64,000 nucleotides of DNA from Hahnella lacustris. Its GTDB lineage: Bacteria; Pseudomonadota; Gammaproteobacteria; Burkholderiales; Burkholderiaceae_A. Each line of letters starts with the position of its first letter. The stretch's first letter is position 1. Shown here piece by piece: positions 25,874 to 34,054 of this stretch. The DNA lies in contig OZ239148.1 in the NCBI GenBank assembly GCA_965194655.1, positions 1,922,001 through 1,986,000 on the forward strand. The letters run 5' to 3'. A program made the position numbers and the translations under genes. The notes below the pieces were generated by a model, which saw nothing but the letters and a program-made list of their open reading frames with translations, did no database searches and was not told the DNA's origin.

Positions 25874-26176
25874 ATGAGTGACCCGATCTCCAACATTGCA
25901 CGCGCGGCCGGATACGACGTCGCAACTGAGAATCGGCTGAAAAAGGCCGAAGAAGCCAAGCTTGCTGCCTACGACCGAGCCAAAGCTGTTGAGGCGGAGG
26001 ATCGTGCTCAGGCCGACGAAGTTCGCTTGAGCAATGTCTCTGAGCAAGTCAAGGCTGCTCCGGACATTGACCAAGAGAAGGTTGAGTCCATCAAGCAGGC
26101 CATTCGAGATGGAAATTACCCGCTCGATCCCCGTCGTATTGCCGAAAGCTTTGCCGCTTTCGAGCGCATGATCTAA
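25874..26176 (+). CDS. flgM: Anti-sigma-28 factor FlgM
   Basis: 100 aa, typical. Charged, Ala-rich middle and a C-terminal sigma-binding segment (IDQEKVESIKQAIRDGNYPLDPRRIAESFAAFE), the FlgM signature. FlgM holds FliA inactive until exported after hook completion. Start preceded by AAAGGAAAA. flgN follows after 1 bp. Confidence 0.95.
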   Translation: MSDPISNIARAAGYDVATENRLKKAEEAKLAAYDRAKAVEAEDRAQADEVRLSNVSEQVKAAPDIDQEKVESIKQAIRDGNYPLDPRRIAESFAAFERMI

Positions 26177-26177
26177 A

Positions 26178-26558
26178 TTGAATCCCGAGCAGGCCTCTGT
26201 TCAGGCACACCGCCTGCTCGAGTTGCTCGATCTGGAGTTCGACGCGCTCAAGGAGCAATCGCTCGATCGCTTCGAATCCATGCAGGCTGAAAAAGCCGCG
26301 ATTCTCGGCTCCCTATCCAATCTCCAGCTCCCCTCTGAGGGGGCCGATGCACTTGCGTGGGAGCCCTTTAGGGATCTCATCAGGCTTTGCAAGGACCGGC
26401 ACCGGCGAAATGAAATCCTGTTGCAGCGAAAGCTCGATGCCATTCGCGCCGCACTCAGGACACTACAGGGCCCCGATCCGCTCAATGCAGTAGAAGTCTA
26501 TGATCGCATGGGCCGTCTGTCCGGGATCCGCCGGGGCAGAGGCTTAGCAGACGCCTAA
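26178..26558 (+). CDS. flgN: FlgK/FlgL export chaperone FlgN
   Basis: 126 aa from a TTG at 26178, 1 bp after the flgM stop, so coupling rather than a strong ribosome site sets the start. All-helical, with the FlgN pattern: LLELLDLEFDALKEQSLDRFESMQAEKAAIL and LIRLCKDRHRRNEILLQRKLDAIRAAL. The last 4 bp overlap, tail to tail, with the FlhB-C-like gene on the other strand. Confidence 0.9.
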   Translation: MNPEQASVQAHRLLELLDLEFDALKEQSLDRFESMQAEKAAILGSLSNLQLPSEGADALAWEPFRDLIRLCKDRHRRNEILLQRKLDAIRAALRTLQGPDPLNAVEVYDRMGRLSGIRRGRGLADA

Positions 26559-26845
26559 TCTCGCTTCTCGTCGCCTGGTTTCATTCCCCGAAGCCAATAC
26601 GCCCAGGACAAGATAATGGCTACAGCGGTGTACAAGCTCTCCGGAATCTCTTGATCAATCTCGAGTGCTGAAAGCAAAGCGAGAAGCTGAGGGTCTCGGG
26701 CCACATAAACTCCCTGACGCTCCGCCTCCTCAAGAATCATCAGGGCGACCTCATCGTGACCTTTCGCAACCACGACAGGAGCCTTATTCTGTCCATATTC
26801 AAGGGCCACAGCCTGAAGGCCCTCAAGGGTCTGGCGGCTCACCAT
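26555..26845 (-). CDS. FlhB C-terminal-domain-like protein
   Basis: 96 aa resembling the soluble cytoplasmic part of FlhB after its NPTH site: PVVVAKGHDEVALMILEEAERQGVYVARDPQLLALLSALEIDQEIPESLYTAVAIILSWAYWLRG. Such stand-alone FlhB-CC paralogues (FhlB/YlqH type) accompany FliK-like genes in many flagellar clusters and can substitute partly for FlhB's C-terminal domain in substrate switching. It follows the FliK-like gene after 3 bp and ends convergent with flgN. Confidence 0.88.
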   Translation of the reverse strand: MVSRQTLEGLQAVALEYGQNKAPVVVAKGHDEVALMILEEAERQGVYVARDPQLLALLSALEIDQEIPESLYTAVAIILSWAYWLRGMKPGDEKRD

Positions 26846-26848
26846 CGT

Positions 26849-28000
26849 TTATGCCTTCAAATCTAAGACAGAGCCCGGCGCGCGTGGCCGATCGCCAGGA
26901 GGCAACACCGTGTCATCTGGCCGACGTCCGTGTAAAACGGTGATTTTCTGCACGTGCAGGCCAATGTCTTCCAAATCCCCTTCTAAATCGCCCACCGAAT
27001 GGCTCGCCAACTTGGCCACAGACTCCCTCTCCGCCCACATGGTGAGGGACAAATCAGACTGCTGGTGCAAGACCGCTGAAAGCCAGAGATTTCCGAGCTC
27101 TGGACTCTGGGTGTGAATGTCAAAACTCATGGGTGGATCAGGGTCCTCCTGACTTTTTGGGGGACGAAAGAACCGAATGAGCGCAGGAGGCGCATCACGG
27201 AATGGGACCAGGAAGGTCAGAAGTAACTCACGATGGGATTGCGAAACCAGCGAATCCGCCTGTGATGACTGAAGCTCCCTGATGGCTCCCTCGACGGCCT
27301 CCTTCAGCTCAACATCTCCCTCTTGCTCGGCCTCTAGCAGTCGCAAGGCCGCCATCAACGCCACCTTGAGGTCAGCCTGAACAGTTTGCCCTTGAGCAAG
27401 ACGTGACTCCGAGAAGAGACCCGAGGCCCTCAAGGCCTGCTTGATGGCCTCGGGCGTGATGCGATGTGCAGATAAGCGTCCGTTGAGAAATTGCACCAGA
27501 GGCAAAAGCCGTGATGCCCCCCCTGCATCAGCACCTCCGGAGGCTCGAACGAGACTGGTGAGAAGCCCCCCGGTGAACAAGGCCATCAGGCCAGAATAAT
27601 CTGCCGGACGTACAAAGAGACTGGCCACACTTGGGGGCAGACCTGCAAGCCCTGGGACCAAAGCAGATGCCTGGGCGGCCAGCTGTGCTCGCACCGTGGG
27701 AACCTCCTCTGCGGGAGGCGGAACCAATTGAAGCGCTGGGCCCTTGCCCGTCTGAAGCATCCGGAGCCAAATCTCATCTCCCGGTCGAAATCGCAACTGG
27801 GCTGGGAGTTCAACGTAACGCCCGTTGACGAGGACCATACTGCCCTCAGGACGAATCTCCACCACAGCTTTCACGACTTGATTCGGATTAAGCCCCAGCT
27901 CCTTGCTGACCGCATCCTGCAGCGGAATCAGGCGGCCTTCGAGGTAAATGGGCAGAGGCCTCGCGCCTGCGGCGGCAATGGCCTCTGGACCCGTCAGCAT
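26849..28000 (-). CDS. Second FliK-like protein (hook-length control family)
   Basis: 383 aa. The N-terminal part has a beta-rich domain (RFRPGDEIWLRMLQTGKGPALQLVP); the last 120 residues resemble the FliK C-terminal substrate-switch domain (SPELGNLWLSAVLHQQSDLSLTMWAERES, DLEDIGLHVQKITVLHG). The canonical fliK is at 43142, so this is a paralogue, paired with an FlhB-C-like gene just downstream. Such FliK-like/FhlB pairs are known; the role is unclear. Second to last gene of the flgP-flgT operon. Confidence 0.75.
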   Translation of the reverse strand: MLTGPEAIAAAGARPLPIYLEGRLIPLQDAVSKELGLNPNQVVKAVVEIRPEGSMVLVNGRYVELPAQLRFRPGDEIWLRMLQTGKGPALQLVPPPAEEVPTVRAQLAAQASALVPGLAGLPPSVASLFVRPADYSGLMALFTGGLLTSLVRASGGADAGGASRLLPLVQFLNGRLSAHRITPEAIKQALRASGLFSESRLAQGQTVQADLKVALMAALRLLEAEQEGDVELKEAVEGAIRELQSSQADSLVSQSHRELLLTFLVPFRDAPPALIRFFRPPKSQEDPDPPMSFDIHTQSPELGNLWLSAVLHQQSDLSLTMWAERESVAKLASHSVGDLEGDLEDIGLHVQKITVLHGRRPDDTVLPPGDRPRAPGSVLDLKA

Positions 28001-28006
28001 GATGGA

Positions 28007-28501
28007 CTATCGGGACGGGTAGCGAACCCAGCCCTTATGCGGATCGATCGTCGCGTTCGGGCCATATCCGCCGGACTGGACGGAGGCCTGGGCCGAGAGC
28101 AACGCCGCAGGCGTCATCTGGCCAGAGGCCAGGGCCTGAAGCTGAGCCGCCGTGGGGAGCATAAGGACGGCGCCCGCACGCAGGCGGTTCTGGTTGCCCG
28201 AGATGAAGGCCTCCGGGTTGAGGTTCACCATGGCGCCGAAAATCGCCCGACGATCGGGAGGCAGGGCACCGTGCTTGGCGAGAATCTTGAAAAGCGTGTC
28301 ACCCCGCTGAACCACCACCCGGGTCATCCCACCTGGTGTGGTCTGATGGCCTGCGGCCTGCGGCCCCATCGCCGCGTTCGGGCTGGGTTCGCCCATGAGG
28401 GTCTTGAGCGCGCGTGCGGTATCGGGCTGGGCGGCAAACGCCACCTGCGCCAACTGAACCATCACGACGCCGAGCGCCAGTGCAACGAGAGAGCGAATCA
28501 T
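28007..28501 (-). CDS. Secreted LysM protein of the FlgP/FlgT operon
   Basis: 164 aa from the ATG at 28501, chosen because AAAGGA lies 6 nt upstream and a signal peptide follows (ending VAFAAQ). One LysM-like domain at about 60-118 (VVVQRGDTLFKILAKHGALPPD, AIFGAMVNLNPEAFI, NRLRAGAVLMLP), of the FimV/HubP N-terminal type. It probably binds peptidoglycan in the periplasm. Gene order flgP-flgT-lysM suggests a part in the H-ring/T-ring-like basal disc, which is inference. Confidence 0.75.
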   Translation of the reverse strand: MIRSLVALALGVVMVQLAQVAFAAQPDTARALKTLMGEPSPNAAMGPQAAGHQTTPGGMTRVVVQRGDTLFKILAKHGALPPDRRAIFGAMVNLNPEAFISGNQNRLRAGAVLMLPTAAQLQALASGQMTPAALLSAQASVQSGGYGPNATIDPHKGWVRYPSR

Positions 28502-28521
28502 GAGGGATCCTTTCATGGGCA

Positions 28522-29649
28522 TTAGAAGGGCGAGGCGACCAGTCGGTCAAGCCCAGGAGGGTTCGGTCCTGCCACCACTTTCAAAGTGGCTTGGTCTTGG
28601 CTCAGAGAAATCACCTCAGCCAAAGCCAGCGTTTCAATCACACCAGGGGTCAAGGCCCGGCGCGGCAGCGTGTCGGCTTTGCTGAGCAAGAGCCGATCCC
28701 CAACTCGCAGCCCCACGCGCTGGCCAGCTCGCAACAGCAAGAGCCCGGCAGAGGTCTTCTCGAACACCGGATACGCAGGCGCGTCACAGGCGAGATGATC
28801 CCGAAGGGCCTTCTGCAGTTGCATCAAGGCTGCTCGGCTCTGAGCGGGGTCCGCCAGAGCCAGGGATGGGGCATCGAGATAGCCCATGGTCTTTCGTACC
28901 ATCCGAATCTCGGCCCGCTCGGAGAGCAGAATCTGGCCCGTCTCTGGCGCAAAGAGGGTGACCCGAATGCCCAGCAGGCCATATTCCTCTTCCTTCTGAG
29001 CCAGGCCCGCCTCCATCAGCTGACGACTCAGCCACTCTGGACGCGTTGGAAATCGAGAACGAACGGGGGCCACGCCCAGGTCCTGCAGCTGGACCACCAG
29101 CCGGTGGGGTGCACGATCGGAGGGGCGGTGCAAGAGCTCACGCTCGTAGAGGCTGAGCTCAGACTGCGGGGCTTGGCTCTGGGTGAGCACCCAGCCCGTC
29201 TCGGCTGCAAAGAGCGCCATGAGGTCGGTCGAGAACTCTTGGGTGAGCTGGGAGAGGCTGGCCGTGTCGAAGAATCGACCGGGCTCGGCCGGCTGAACCA
29301 CAAACAGGGCGTGACGCTTGTATTGTGCGTTTGGAGGGCAGGCATCCGCCCGCTGGGTGGCAACAGCCGTCGGCTCGGGCTGGGGATCTGGCGGGTTCAC
29401 CGCGCTGGGGCTCACCAACCTCATGCCGCGCACCTTGGCGTCGGCCGAGAACCGGGTCGACTCATGCAGGCGCCCTTGGTCGTCGATCCACGCCAGGGTC
29501 TGGACTCGGGTGCTGGCCTCGGTCGCCTGAGCAATCAGCCGATCACGTATGGCCTGCAGCGCAGCCTCAGCCGAGACTGGCGCGGCAGCCGCCAGTGCTG
29601 GGACCAGCGCAACAACTCCGGCCCACATCAGAAGAGAGGTCCTGAGCAT
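28522..29649 (-). CDS. flgT: FlgT-like H-ring assembly protein
   Basis: 375 aa with signal peptide (about 1-23). Middle part resembles FlgT_M (QYKRHALFVVQPAEPGRFFDTASLSQLTQEFSTDLMALFAAE), and the C-terminal domain has LLLLRAGQRVGLRVGDRLLL, the FlgT_C pattern. In Vibrio, FlgT is essential for the periplasmic H-ring and for attachment of the T-ring that holds PomAB. Its neighbour is FlgP and the cluster has a PomAB-type stator, which supports the call. The N-terminal 100 residues are more divergent. Confidence 0.8.
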   Translation of the reverse strand: MLRTSLLMWAGVVALVPALAAAAPVSAEAALQAIRDRLIAQATEASTRVQTLAWIDDQGRLHESTRFSADAKVRGMRLVSPSAVNPPDPQPEPTAVATQRADACPPNAQYKRHALFVVQPAEPGRFFDTASLSQLTQEFSTDLMALFAAETGWVLTQSQAPQSELSLYERELLHRPSDRAPHRLVVQLQDLGVAPVRSRFPTRPEWLSRQLMEAGLAQKEEEYGLLGIRVTLFAPETGQILLSERAEIRMVRKTMGYLDAPSLALADPAQSRAALMQLQKALRDHLACDAPAYPVFEKTSAGLLLLRAGQRVGLRVGDRLLLSKADTLPRRALTPGVIETLALAEVISLSQDQATLKVVAGPNPPGLDRLVASPF

Positions 29650-29678
29650 GTCAGTCCCGCGCCTACGTGCTCAGCCGC

Positions 29679-30227
29679 TTAACGACGGCTGGAGGCAAGT
29701 TGTTGCAGGTAGAGCGCGCGAATGTCTGCCACCACGCGAGCATCCAGGGTCATGGTGGTCTCGTAGGTGTCGTCGCCTACGGGATTGATGCTCTCCAAGC
29801 GTGCGCCGTAAATGATGCCCTCGACTCGCGTACGGAAGCTGTCGCTCTGGATCACCATGTCTGCGACGGTGGTCGTCGCATCCAACTGCTGGCCATAGAC
29901 CTGCTCAGTCAGGCTGCGGTAGGCGTCGAGCTTAGAGGCCCGAATGGCCATGAGCCGCTGCTGGGCGGGAAGCTTGTGAGGCTGCACGCTGATCACCGCA
30001 TAGCCAGTGGCCGTAAAGGACTGCATGCGGTCGGCCAGTGGCGACATCATGTTGGCAGCCGAAGCCTTGGCCAGGTCGCCCACCAGCGCGGGATACTGCT
30101 CCGCGGGCGTTTTGGCCACGGGCGGGGGTGGAGTGTCCTTCTTAGACAGGTAAGGAACGCTGGAGCAAGCCGACAGGCTCAAGGCACCCAGCAGAACAAC
30201 GGAAGACAGCAGGCCACGGTTTTTCAT
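29679..30227 (-). CDS. flgP: FlgP-like LPP20 lipoprotein
   Basis: 182 aa from the ATG at 30227, six bases after AAGGA (the ATG at 30233 is too close to the site). Lipobox SLSA-C (Cys21). The LPP20/FlgP-type domain follows: GYAVISVQPHKLPAQQRLMAIRASKLDAYRSLTEQVYGQQLDATTTVADMVIQSD and AIYGARLESINP-like end. FlgP forms an outer-membrane-proximal disc in Vibrio and Campylobacter. First gene of the minus operon flgP-flgT-lysM-fliK-like-fhlB, under a sigma-28 promoter. Confidence 0.88.
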   Translation of the reverse strand: MKNRGLLSSVVLLGALSLSACSSVPYLSKKDTPPPPVAKTPAEQYPALVGDLAKASAANMMSPLADRMQSFTATGYAVISVQPHKLPAQQRLMAIRASKLDAYRSLTEQVYGQQLDATTTVADMVIQSDSFRTRVEGIIYGARLESINPVGDDTYETTMTLDARVVADIRALYLQQLASSRR

Positions 30228-30284
30228 ATGCATTCCTTGAGAGAGTCAGCCCAGGGGGGCATTGTCTGTATCATCGTGCACCAA

Positions 30285-30311
30285 GGATCGACCAACCATT
30301 CACTCACTTTA
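30285..30311 (-). promoter_or_regulatory. Sigma-28 promoter of the flgP-flgT operon
   Basis: Minus strand TAAAGTGA, 11 bp, GTCGATCC; the -10 is identical to that of flgM. About 60 bp before flgP. Confidence 0.75.
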
Positions 30312-30345
30312 GCGGCCAACTTTTGCCGCCCGGAACCACGTCGCC

Positions 30346-31470
30346 TTGGATGCCATCCCTTCTATCATCGGCCAGAGCGCAGCAACCTTAAGCCTGAAGC
30401 AATTGATTCAGCGCGTTGCGCCGTCTGACGCCACCGCACTCATCATTGGTGAGAGTGGGACGGGTAAAGAGCTGGTCGCACGAGCCCTCCACGACCGGTC
30501 GCCTCGTGCGAAGACAGGGCAGTTTGTGCCCGTGAATTGCGGCGCCATTCCGCGCGAGCTCATTGAGAGTGAGCTCTTTGGCCACAAGAAGGGCTCTTTC
30601 ACCGGTGCCATCTCCGACCGCAAGGGCCGATTCGAGCTTGCCCATGAGGGCACGCTCTTTCTAGATGAAATTGGCGACCTGGCACTCGACATGCAGGTCA
30701 AGCTTCTGCGCGCCATTCAAGAGCGCACCATCGACCCCATCGGTGGGGGGAAATCTATCCCCGTGGATGTTCGGGTCGTGGCCGCCACCCACAGAGACCT
30801 CGAGCAAGAGGTGGCTGCGGGGCGATTTCGTGAGGACCTCTATTACCGGCTGAATGTGCTGCCCCTGGCCACCCCTCCCCTGCGTGACCGCACTGAAGAC
30901 CTTGAGGCACTGATCACGCACTTTGCTGGGCTACACACCACCCAAGACTGCGTCCCCATTCAGGCTCAGCCGTCGCTGCTCGAGGTGCTTCGGGAATATG
31001 CCTGGCCAGGCAACATTCGAGAGCTCTCGAATCTGGTGGCGCGCTTTAGCGCCCTGTTCGCTGGCCAGGCGCTCTGCTACCACGACATCCCGCAGGACAT
31101 GTTGCCCCGAGGGCTTCGGAGCCTCAATCCCACGCCCACCCCAGCAGCGACTCGCTCGGCTCCAGCCCAGCCCTCCGTGGCGAGCAAGCCCATTCAGCTC
31201 CCCTTGGAGGCGCTCGAAGAAGAGACCAACCCCATTGAGGATCTCATCGCATTTACCCAAGGCGACTCCTCGCTCTTCGCGCTAGACGGCATTCCGCTCA
31301 AGAAAAAGCTGGTGGATTTCGAGCGAGGGCTCATTGAACGAGCCCTCGATCAGGCCAAGGGCAACATCTCTCAGACTGCGCGCATCCTGAACGTGCAGCG
31401 CACCACCCTGATTGAGAAGATCAACAAGTACGGCCTGAATCAGCTCGGGTCTGAGACCAGCATGAAGTGA
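30346..31470 (+). CDS. FleQ/FlrA-like sigma-54 activator lacking a receiver domain
   Basis: 374 aa from TTG 30346; a stop 36 bp upstream in frame leaves little room for another start. The protein begins almost directly with the AAA+ domain: Walker A GESGTGKE (35-42), sigma-54 contact loop GSFTGA (83-88, the common form is GAFTGA), Walker B TLFLDEIGD, Arg-finger region FREDLYYRLNVLPL, then a Fis-type HTH (ISQTARILNVQRTTLIEKINKYGL) at about 345-370. FleQ and FlrA, the masters of polar flagella, end the same way, but they have a degenerate receiver in front, which is absent here. Divergent from flgP. Probable activator of the sigma-54 promoters in this window. Confidence 0.88.
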   Translation: MDAIPSIIGQSAATLSLKQLIQRVAPSDATALIIGESGTGKELVARALHDRSPRAKTGQFVPVNCGAIPRELIESELFGHKKGSFTGAISDRKGRFELAHEGTLFLDEIGDLALDMQVKLLRAIQERTIDPIGGGKSIPVDVRVVAATHRDLEQEVAAGRFREDLYYRLNVLPLATPPLRDRTEDLEALITHFAGLHTTQDCVPIQAQPSLLEVLREYAWPGNIRELSNLVARFSALFAGQALCYHDIPQDMLPRGLRSLNPTPTPAATRSAPAQPSVASKPIQLPLEALEEETNPIEDLIAFTQGDSSLFALDGIPLKKKLVDFERGLIERALDQAKGNISQTARILNVQRTTLIEKINKYGLNQLGSETSMK

Positions 31471-31967
31471 TGGGGCTCGGCCTGGAAGGCTCGGCACTTT
31501 CCAAGCCCGGTGTAGGTAAAGACGATGCACGCCTGGGTGGTGGTGGCAATCTGCGTAGAGGACGTCCAGTAGGTCTCAATGGGTAGGCCAGGAAAGACAT
31601 TCTGGTTGTAGGCGGGGTTCTGACAGCCCGACTCCGCAATGTCTTTCATCTCTGAGTAGGTGGGCAGGCGCCAGGTTCGGCCGGACGCCGCCGAGAATTC
31701 GACCGCATAGGCCTTTGCCTCCTCCCAACTCAGCTTGAGGGGGGTGCCCACGCAGGCCCCTGCAAGAGGAGACTGCCCGCCCGAGCAGCGAAACCAGGTG
31801 AGTCCGGTGCGGCTGTCCACCGCGATGGCATCTGAGGGCGTCTTGAATGCGCCGAGGTCTCCGGCCGCAATCTCTTGGCCACACGTGGGCGTGTCTCGCA
31901 GGTCCATACAGCCCGCGAGCAGGGCGCTGACTCCCAAGACACCAAGGAAATACCCAGAAACAGTCAA
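31440..31967 (-). CDS. DUF1566 (Lcl-type) lipoprotein
   Basis: 175 aa from a TTG at 31967 with AAGGGG upstream. Lipobox LLAGC near residue 20, then a Lcl_C/DUF1566-like domain: TPSDAIAVDSRTGLTWFRC, LSWEEAKAYAVEFSAASGRTWRLPTYSEMKDIAESG, and YWTSSTQ. Several Cys suggest disulfides. This domain occurs in many secreted proteins and its role is unknown. Its 3' end overlaps the end of the activator gene by 31 bp, tail to tail. Not typical of flagellar clusters. Confidence 0.82.
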   Translation of the reverse strand: MTVSGYFLGVLGVSALLAGCMDLRDTPTCGQEIAAGDLGAFKTPSDAIAVDSRTGLTWFRCSGGQSPLAGACVGTPLKLSWEEAKAYAVEFSAASGRTWRLPTYSEMKDIAESGCQNPAYNQNVFPGLPIETYWTSSTQIATTTQACIVFTYTGLGKCRAFQAEPHHFMLVSDPS

Positions 31968-31985
31968 GTCTTTGCCCCTTGTTCC

Positions 31986-32011
31986 GAAACCCTTACATGT
32001 CCCTCCGATAA
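31986..32011 (+). promoter_or_regulatory. Probable sigma-28 promoter of motAB
   Basis: GAAA (31986-31989), 14 bp, TCCGATAA (32004-32011). The -10 is nearly perfect; the -35 has one mismatch and a spacer one shorter than usual. Confidence 0.5.
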
Positions 32012-32048
32012 TATACGGAAGGTTTTGACTCTAGGAGAGAAGACTTAA

Positions 32049-32807
32049 ATGGATATCGCAACGATTATTGGCCTCGGAGGTGCGTTCGCCATGGTCGTGA
32101 TGGCCATGGGCGACCTCAGCCTCTTCATCGACATGCCCTCGGTTTACATTGTGGTCTTGGGAACAGCCTTCACTGTTCTTGCTCGCTCGACCATCCCTGA
32201 GTTCATCGGTGGCATTGGTACAGCCATGAAGACCATCAAGTACAAGGCCGAGACCCCCATTCAGCTCATTGAGAAGCTGGTTGAACTGGGCACCATTGCC
32301 AAGAAAGACGGCATGATTGCTCTAGAGGGCCAGGAAATTTCGAATAAGTTCATGGCCAAGGGTATCCGCATGATGGTGGACGGCACCGACCCCAAGCTGA
32401 TTCAGAAATCGTTGGAGATCGAAGCCGCACAGATTACGGCGCGCAACAAAGGTGCGCTCGTTCTGTTCGACTCCATTAAGGAAATCGGTCCTGCCATGGG
32501 CATGATCGGAACGCTGGTCGGACTGGTGATTATGCTGGGCAACATGAGCGACCCAAAGTCCATTGGCCCAGCCTTCGCGGTGGCACTGCTCACCACCCTA
32601 TACGGTGCAGTCATTGCGAACATGATCTGCATTCCCGTGATCCAGAAGGTGTCGAACCTCGACGGCCAACTCTCGAACAACAACACCCTCATCATTGAGG
32701 CGCTGATGTTCATTGCAGAAGGGGGTAACCCCCGTCTGCTGCCCTCCATGATGGCTGGCTACGTGGCCCCGAAAGACCAGGGCAAACTCGATGCCATCGC
32801 AGGCTAA
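32049..32807 (+). CDS. motA: Flagellar stator protein, PomA type
   Basis: 252 aa. Four membrane segments with the PomA family layout: MDIATIIGLGGAF at the start, FMAKGIRMMVDGTDP in the cytoplasmic loop, then GPAMGMIGTLVGLVIMLGNM (TM3) and AVALLTTLYGAVIANM (TM4). The Thr residues in GMIGT and LLTTLYG correspond to positions important for ion passage in Vibrio PomA. Closer in style to PomA than to enteric MotA (295 aa), suggesting Na+ or mixed use, but coupling ion cannot be settled from sequence. Followed by motB after 13 bp. Confidence 0.93.
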   Translation: MDIATIIGLGGAFAMVVMAMGDLSLFIDMPSVYIVVLGTAFTVLARSTIPEFIGGIGTAMKTIKYKAETPIQLIEKLVELGTIAKKDGMIALEGQEISNKFMAKGIRMMVDGTDPKLIQKSLEIEAAQITARNKGALVLFDSIKEIGPAMGMIGTLVGLVIMLGNMSDPKSIGPAFAVALLTTLYGAVIANMICIPVIQKVSNLDGQLSNNNTLIIEALMFIAEGGNPRLLPSMMAGYVAPKDQGKLDAIAG

Positions 32808-32820
32808 GGCAGACTAAAAC

Positions 32821-34053
32821 ATGGCGGACGCCGATCAGGAGCTTGAGCCGCCGGAGGCGGGCGAGGTTGCACCTCCCCCGCCCGCCGAGGAGCCCGTTGA
32901 GGAAGTCGACAAGGGCGCGGCTGAGGAATGTGAGGAATGCAAATGCGAAGAGTGTGGGGACTGTCCTCCAGTCGGCGCACCGGCTTGGATGGCCACCTTC
33001 GCCGACATGGCCACGCTGCTCATGGCCTTCTTCGTGCTCATTCTCTCTTTCGCAGAGATGAACGTGCCGAAGTTCAAGCAGATCTCGGGCTCACTGAAAA
33101 ACTCCTTCGGCGTTCAACGTCTGGTCCCCACCGTCGAGCCCCCCAAGGCCACGAGCCTCATCGCGCAACAGTTCTCGCCTGCCATGGCGGAGCCCACTCC
33201 CGTGAACACGGTTCGGCAGCAGACGACCGACGAGACCCAACAGAACCTCGAGGTCAAGAACGAGACCAAGACCGCAGACCCAGTGACCCAGCAAGAAGCC
33301 AAGGGTGTCGAGAAGGTGCTGGCCGAGGAGATCTCCAAAGGCCTGGTCGAAGTCCGTGCAGAGGGCAAGAAGGTCGTGGTGCAGATGAACCCTCAGCAGG
33401 CCACCAACCCGGGGGCTGGTGGGGGACAGGGCGAGAAGGGGCAGCAGACGGCCGGCGTTGTGCCTCAGGAGCAGATTGAGGTGTATGCCAAGGTCGCCCA
33501 GGCCCAGGCCCAGATCACCTCACAGGTCGAGGTTCGTCAGGCAGATTCCGAGAAGAACCAGGGCCAGAGTGGCAAAGGCCAGAGCGGGTCTGGCAACGAC
33601 AAGGCTGAGCTCGACGCACAGTTCCAACGCATTCAGCAGGAACTGGCCAAAGAGATCCAGAACGGCCAGGCTGAGGTGTTCCGAGATGGTTCCAAGATTG
33701 TCATTCGCCTGGCGGAGCAGGGGTCGTTCGTCTCTGGCCGTGCGGAGCTTCAGCCAGCCTTCATGCCTCTGTTGGAGAAAGTGGGCAAGACCATCGCCAG
33801 CGGCAAGGGCACCGTCAAAATCGAGGGGCACACCGATAACGTTCCCGTGATTGGCAACGATCGATTCAAGTCGAACTGGGACTTGTCTGCCGCGCGGTCC
33901 TCAGCCGTGGCAGATTATGTGTCCAATCGCGCAGGGGTGGCCATGAACCGCATCAGCGTGAGTGGTCATGCGGACACACGGCCAGTCGACACCAACGATA
34001 CTGCGGCTGGTCGCGGCCGCAACCGTCGGATCGAGATTATCGTCGACGGCTGA
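32821..34053 (+). CDS. motB: Flagellar stator protein, PomB type, with expanded linker
   Basis: 410 aa (Vibrio PomB about 315). Acidic Pro-rich N-terminus with a Cys cluster C37-x2-C40-x-C42-x2-C45-x2-C48, then the single membrane segment WMATFADMATLLMAFFVLILSF with the ion-carrying Asp62, followed by the PomB plug-like MNVPKFKQISGSLKNSFGVQ. The C-terminal OmpA-like peptidoglycan domain is at about 310-410 (VKIEGHTDNVPV, SNWDLSAARSSAVADY, GRNRRIEI). The linker has a duplicated segment: 'VLAEEISKGLVEVRAEGKKVVVQM' type near 161 and 'LAKEIQNGQAEVFRDGSKIVIRL' type near 275, about 23 residues each. Confidence 0.94.
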   Translation: MADADQELEPPEAGEVAPPPPAEEPVEEVDKGAAEECEECKCEECGDCPPVGAPAWMATFADMATLLMAFFVLILSFAEMNVPKFKQISGSLKNSFGVQRLVPTVEPPKATSLIAQQFSPAMAEPTPVNTVRQQTTDETQQNLEVKNETKTADPVTQQEAKGVEKVLAEEISKGLVEVRAEGKKVVVQMNPQQATNPGAGGGQGEKGQQTAGVVPQEQIEVYAKVAQAQAQITSQVEVRQADSEKNQGQSGKGQSGSGNDKAELDAQFQRIQQELAKEIQNGQAEVFRDGSKIVIRLAEQGSFVSGRAELQPAFMPLLEKVGKTIASGKGTVKIEGHTDNVPVIGNDRFKSNWDLSAARSSAVADYVSNRAGVAMNRISVSGHADTRPVDTNDTAAGRGRNRRIEIIVDG

Positions 34054-34054
34054 T

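Noticed and set aside
26665..26943. Plus-strand frame of 92 aa with Pro/Gln-rich translation
   Set aside because: Runs opposite the FlhB-C-like and FliK-like genes, which have family motifs; no ribosome site or homology.
28591..29682. Plus-strand 363-aa frame opposite flgT
   Set aside because: The minus strand encodes FlgT motifs and a signal peptide; plus translation is His/Arg/Gly-rich without domains.
29667..30428. Plus-strand 253-aa frame across flgP
   Set aside because: Opposite a clear lipoprotein gene and overlapping the activator start; no motifs.
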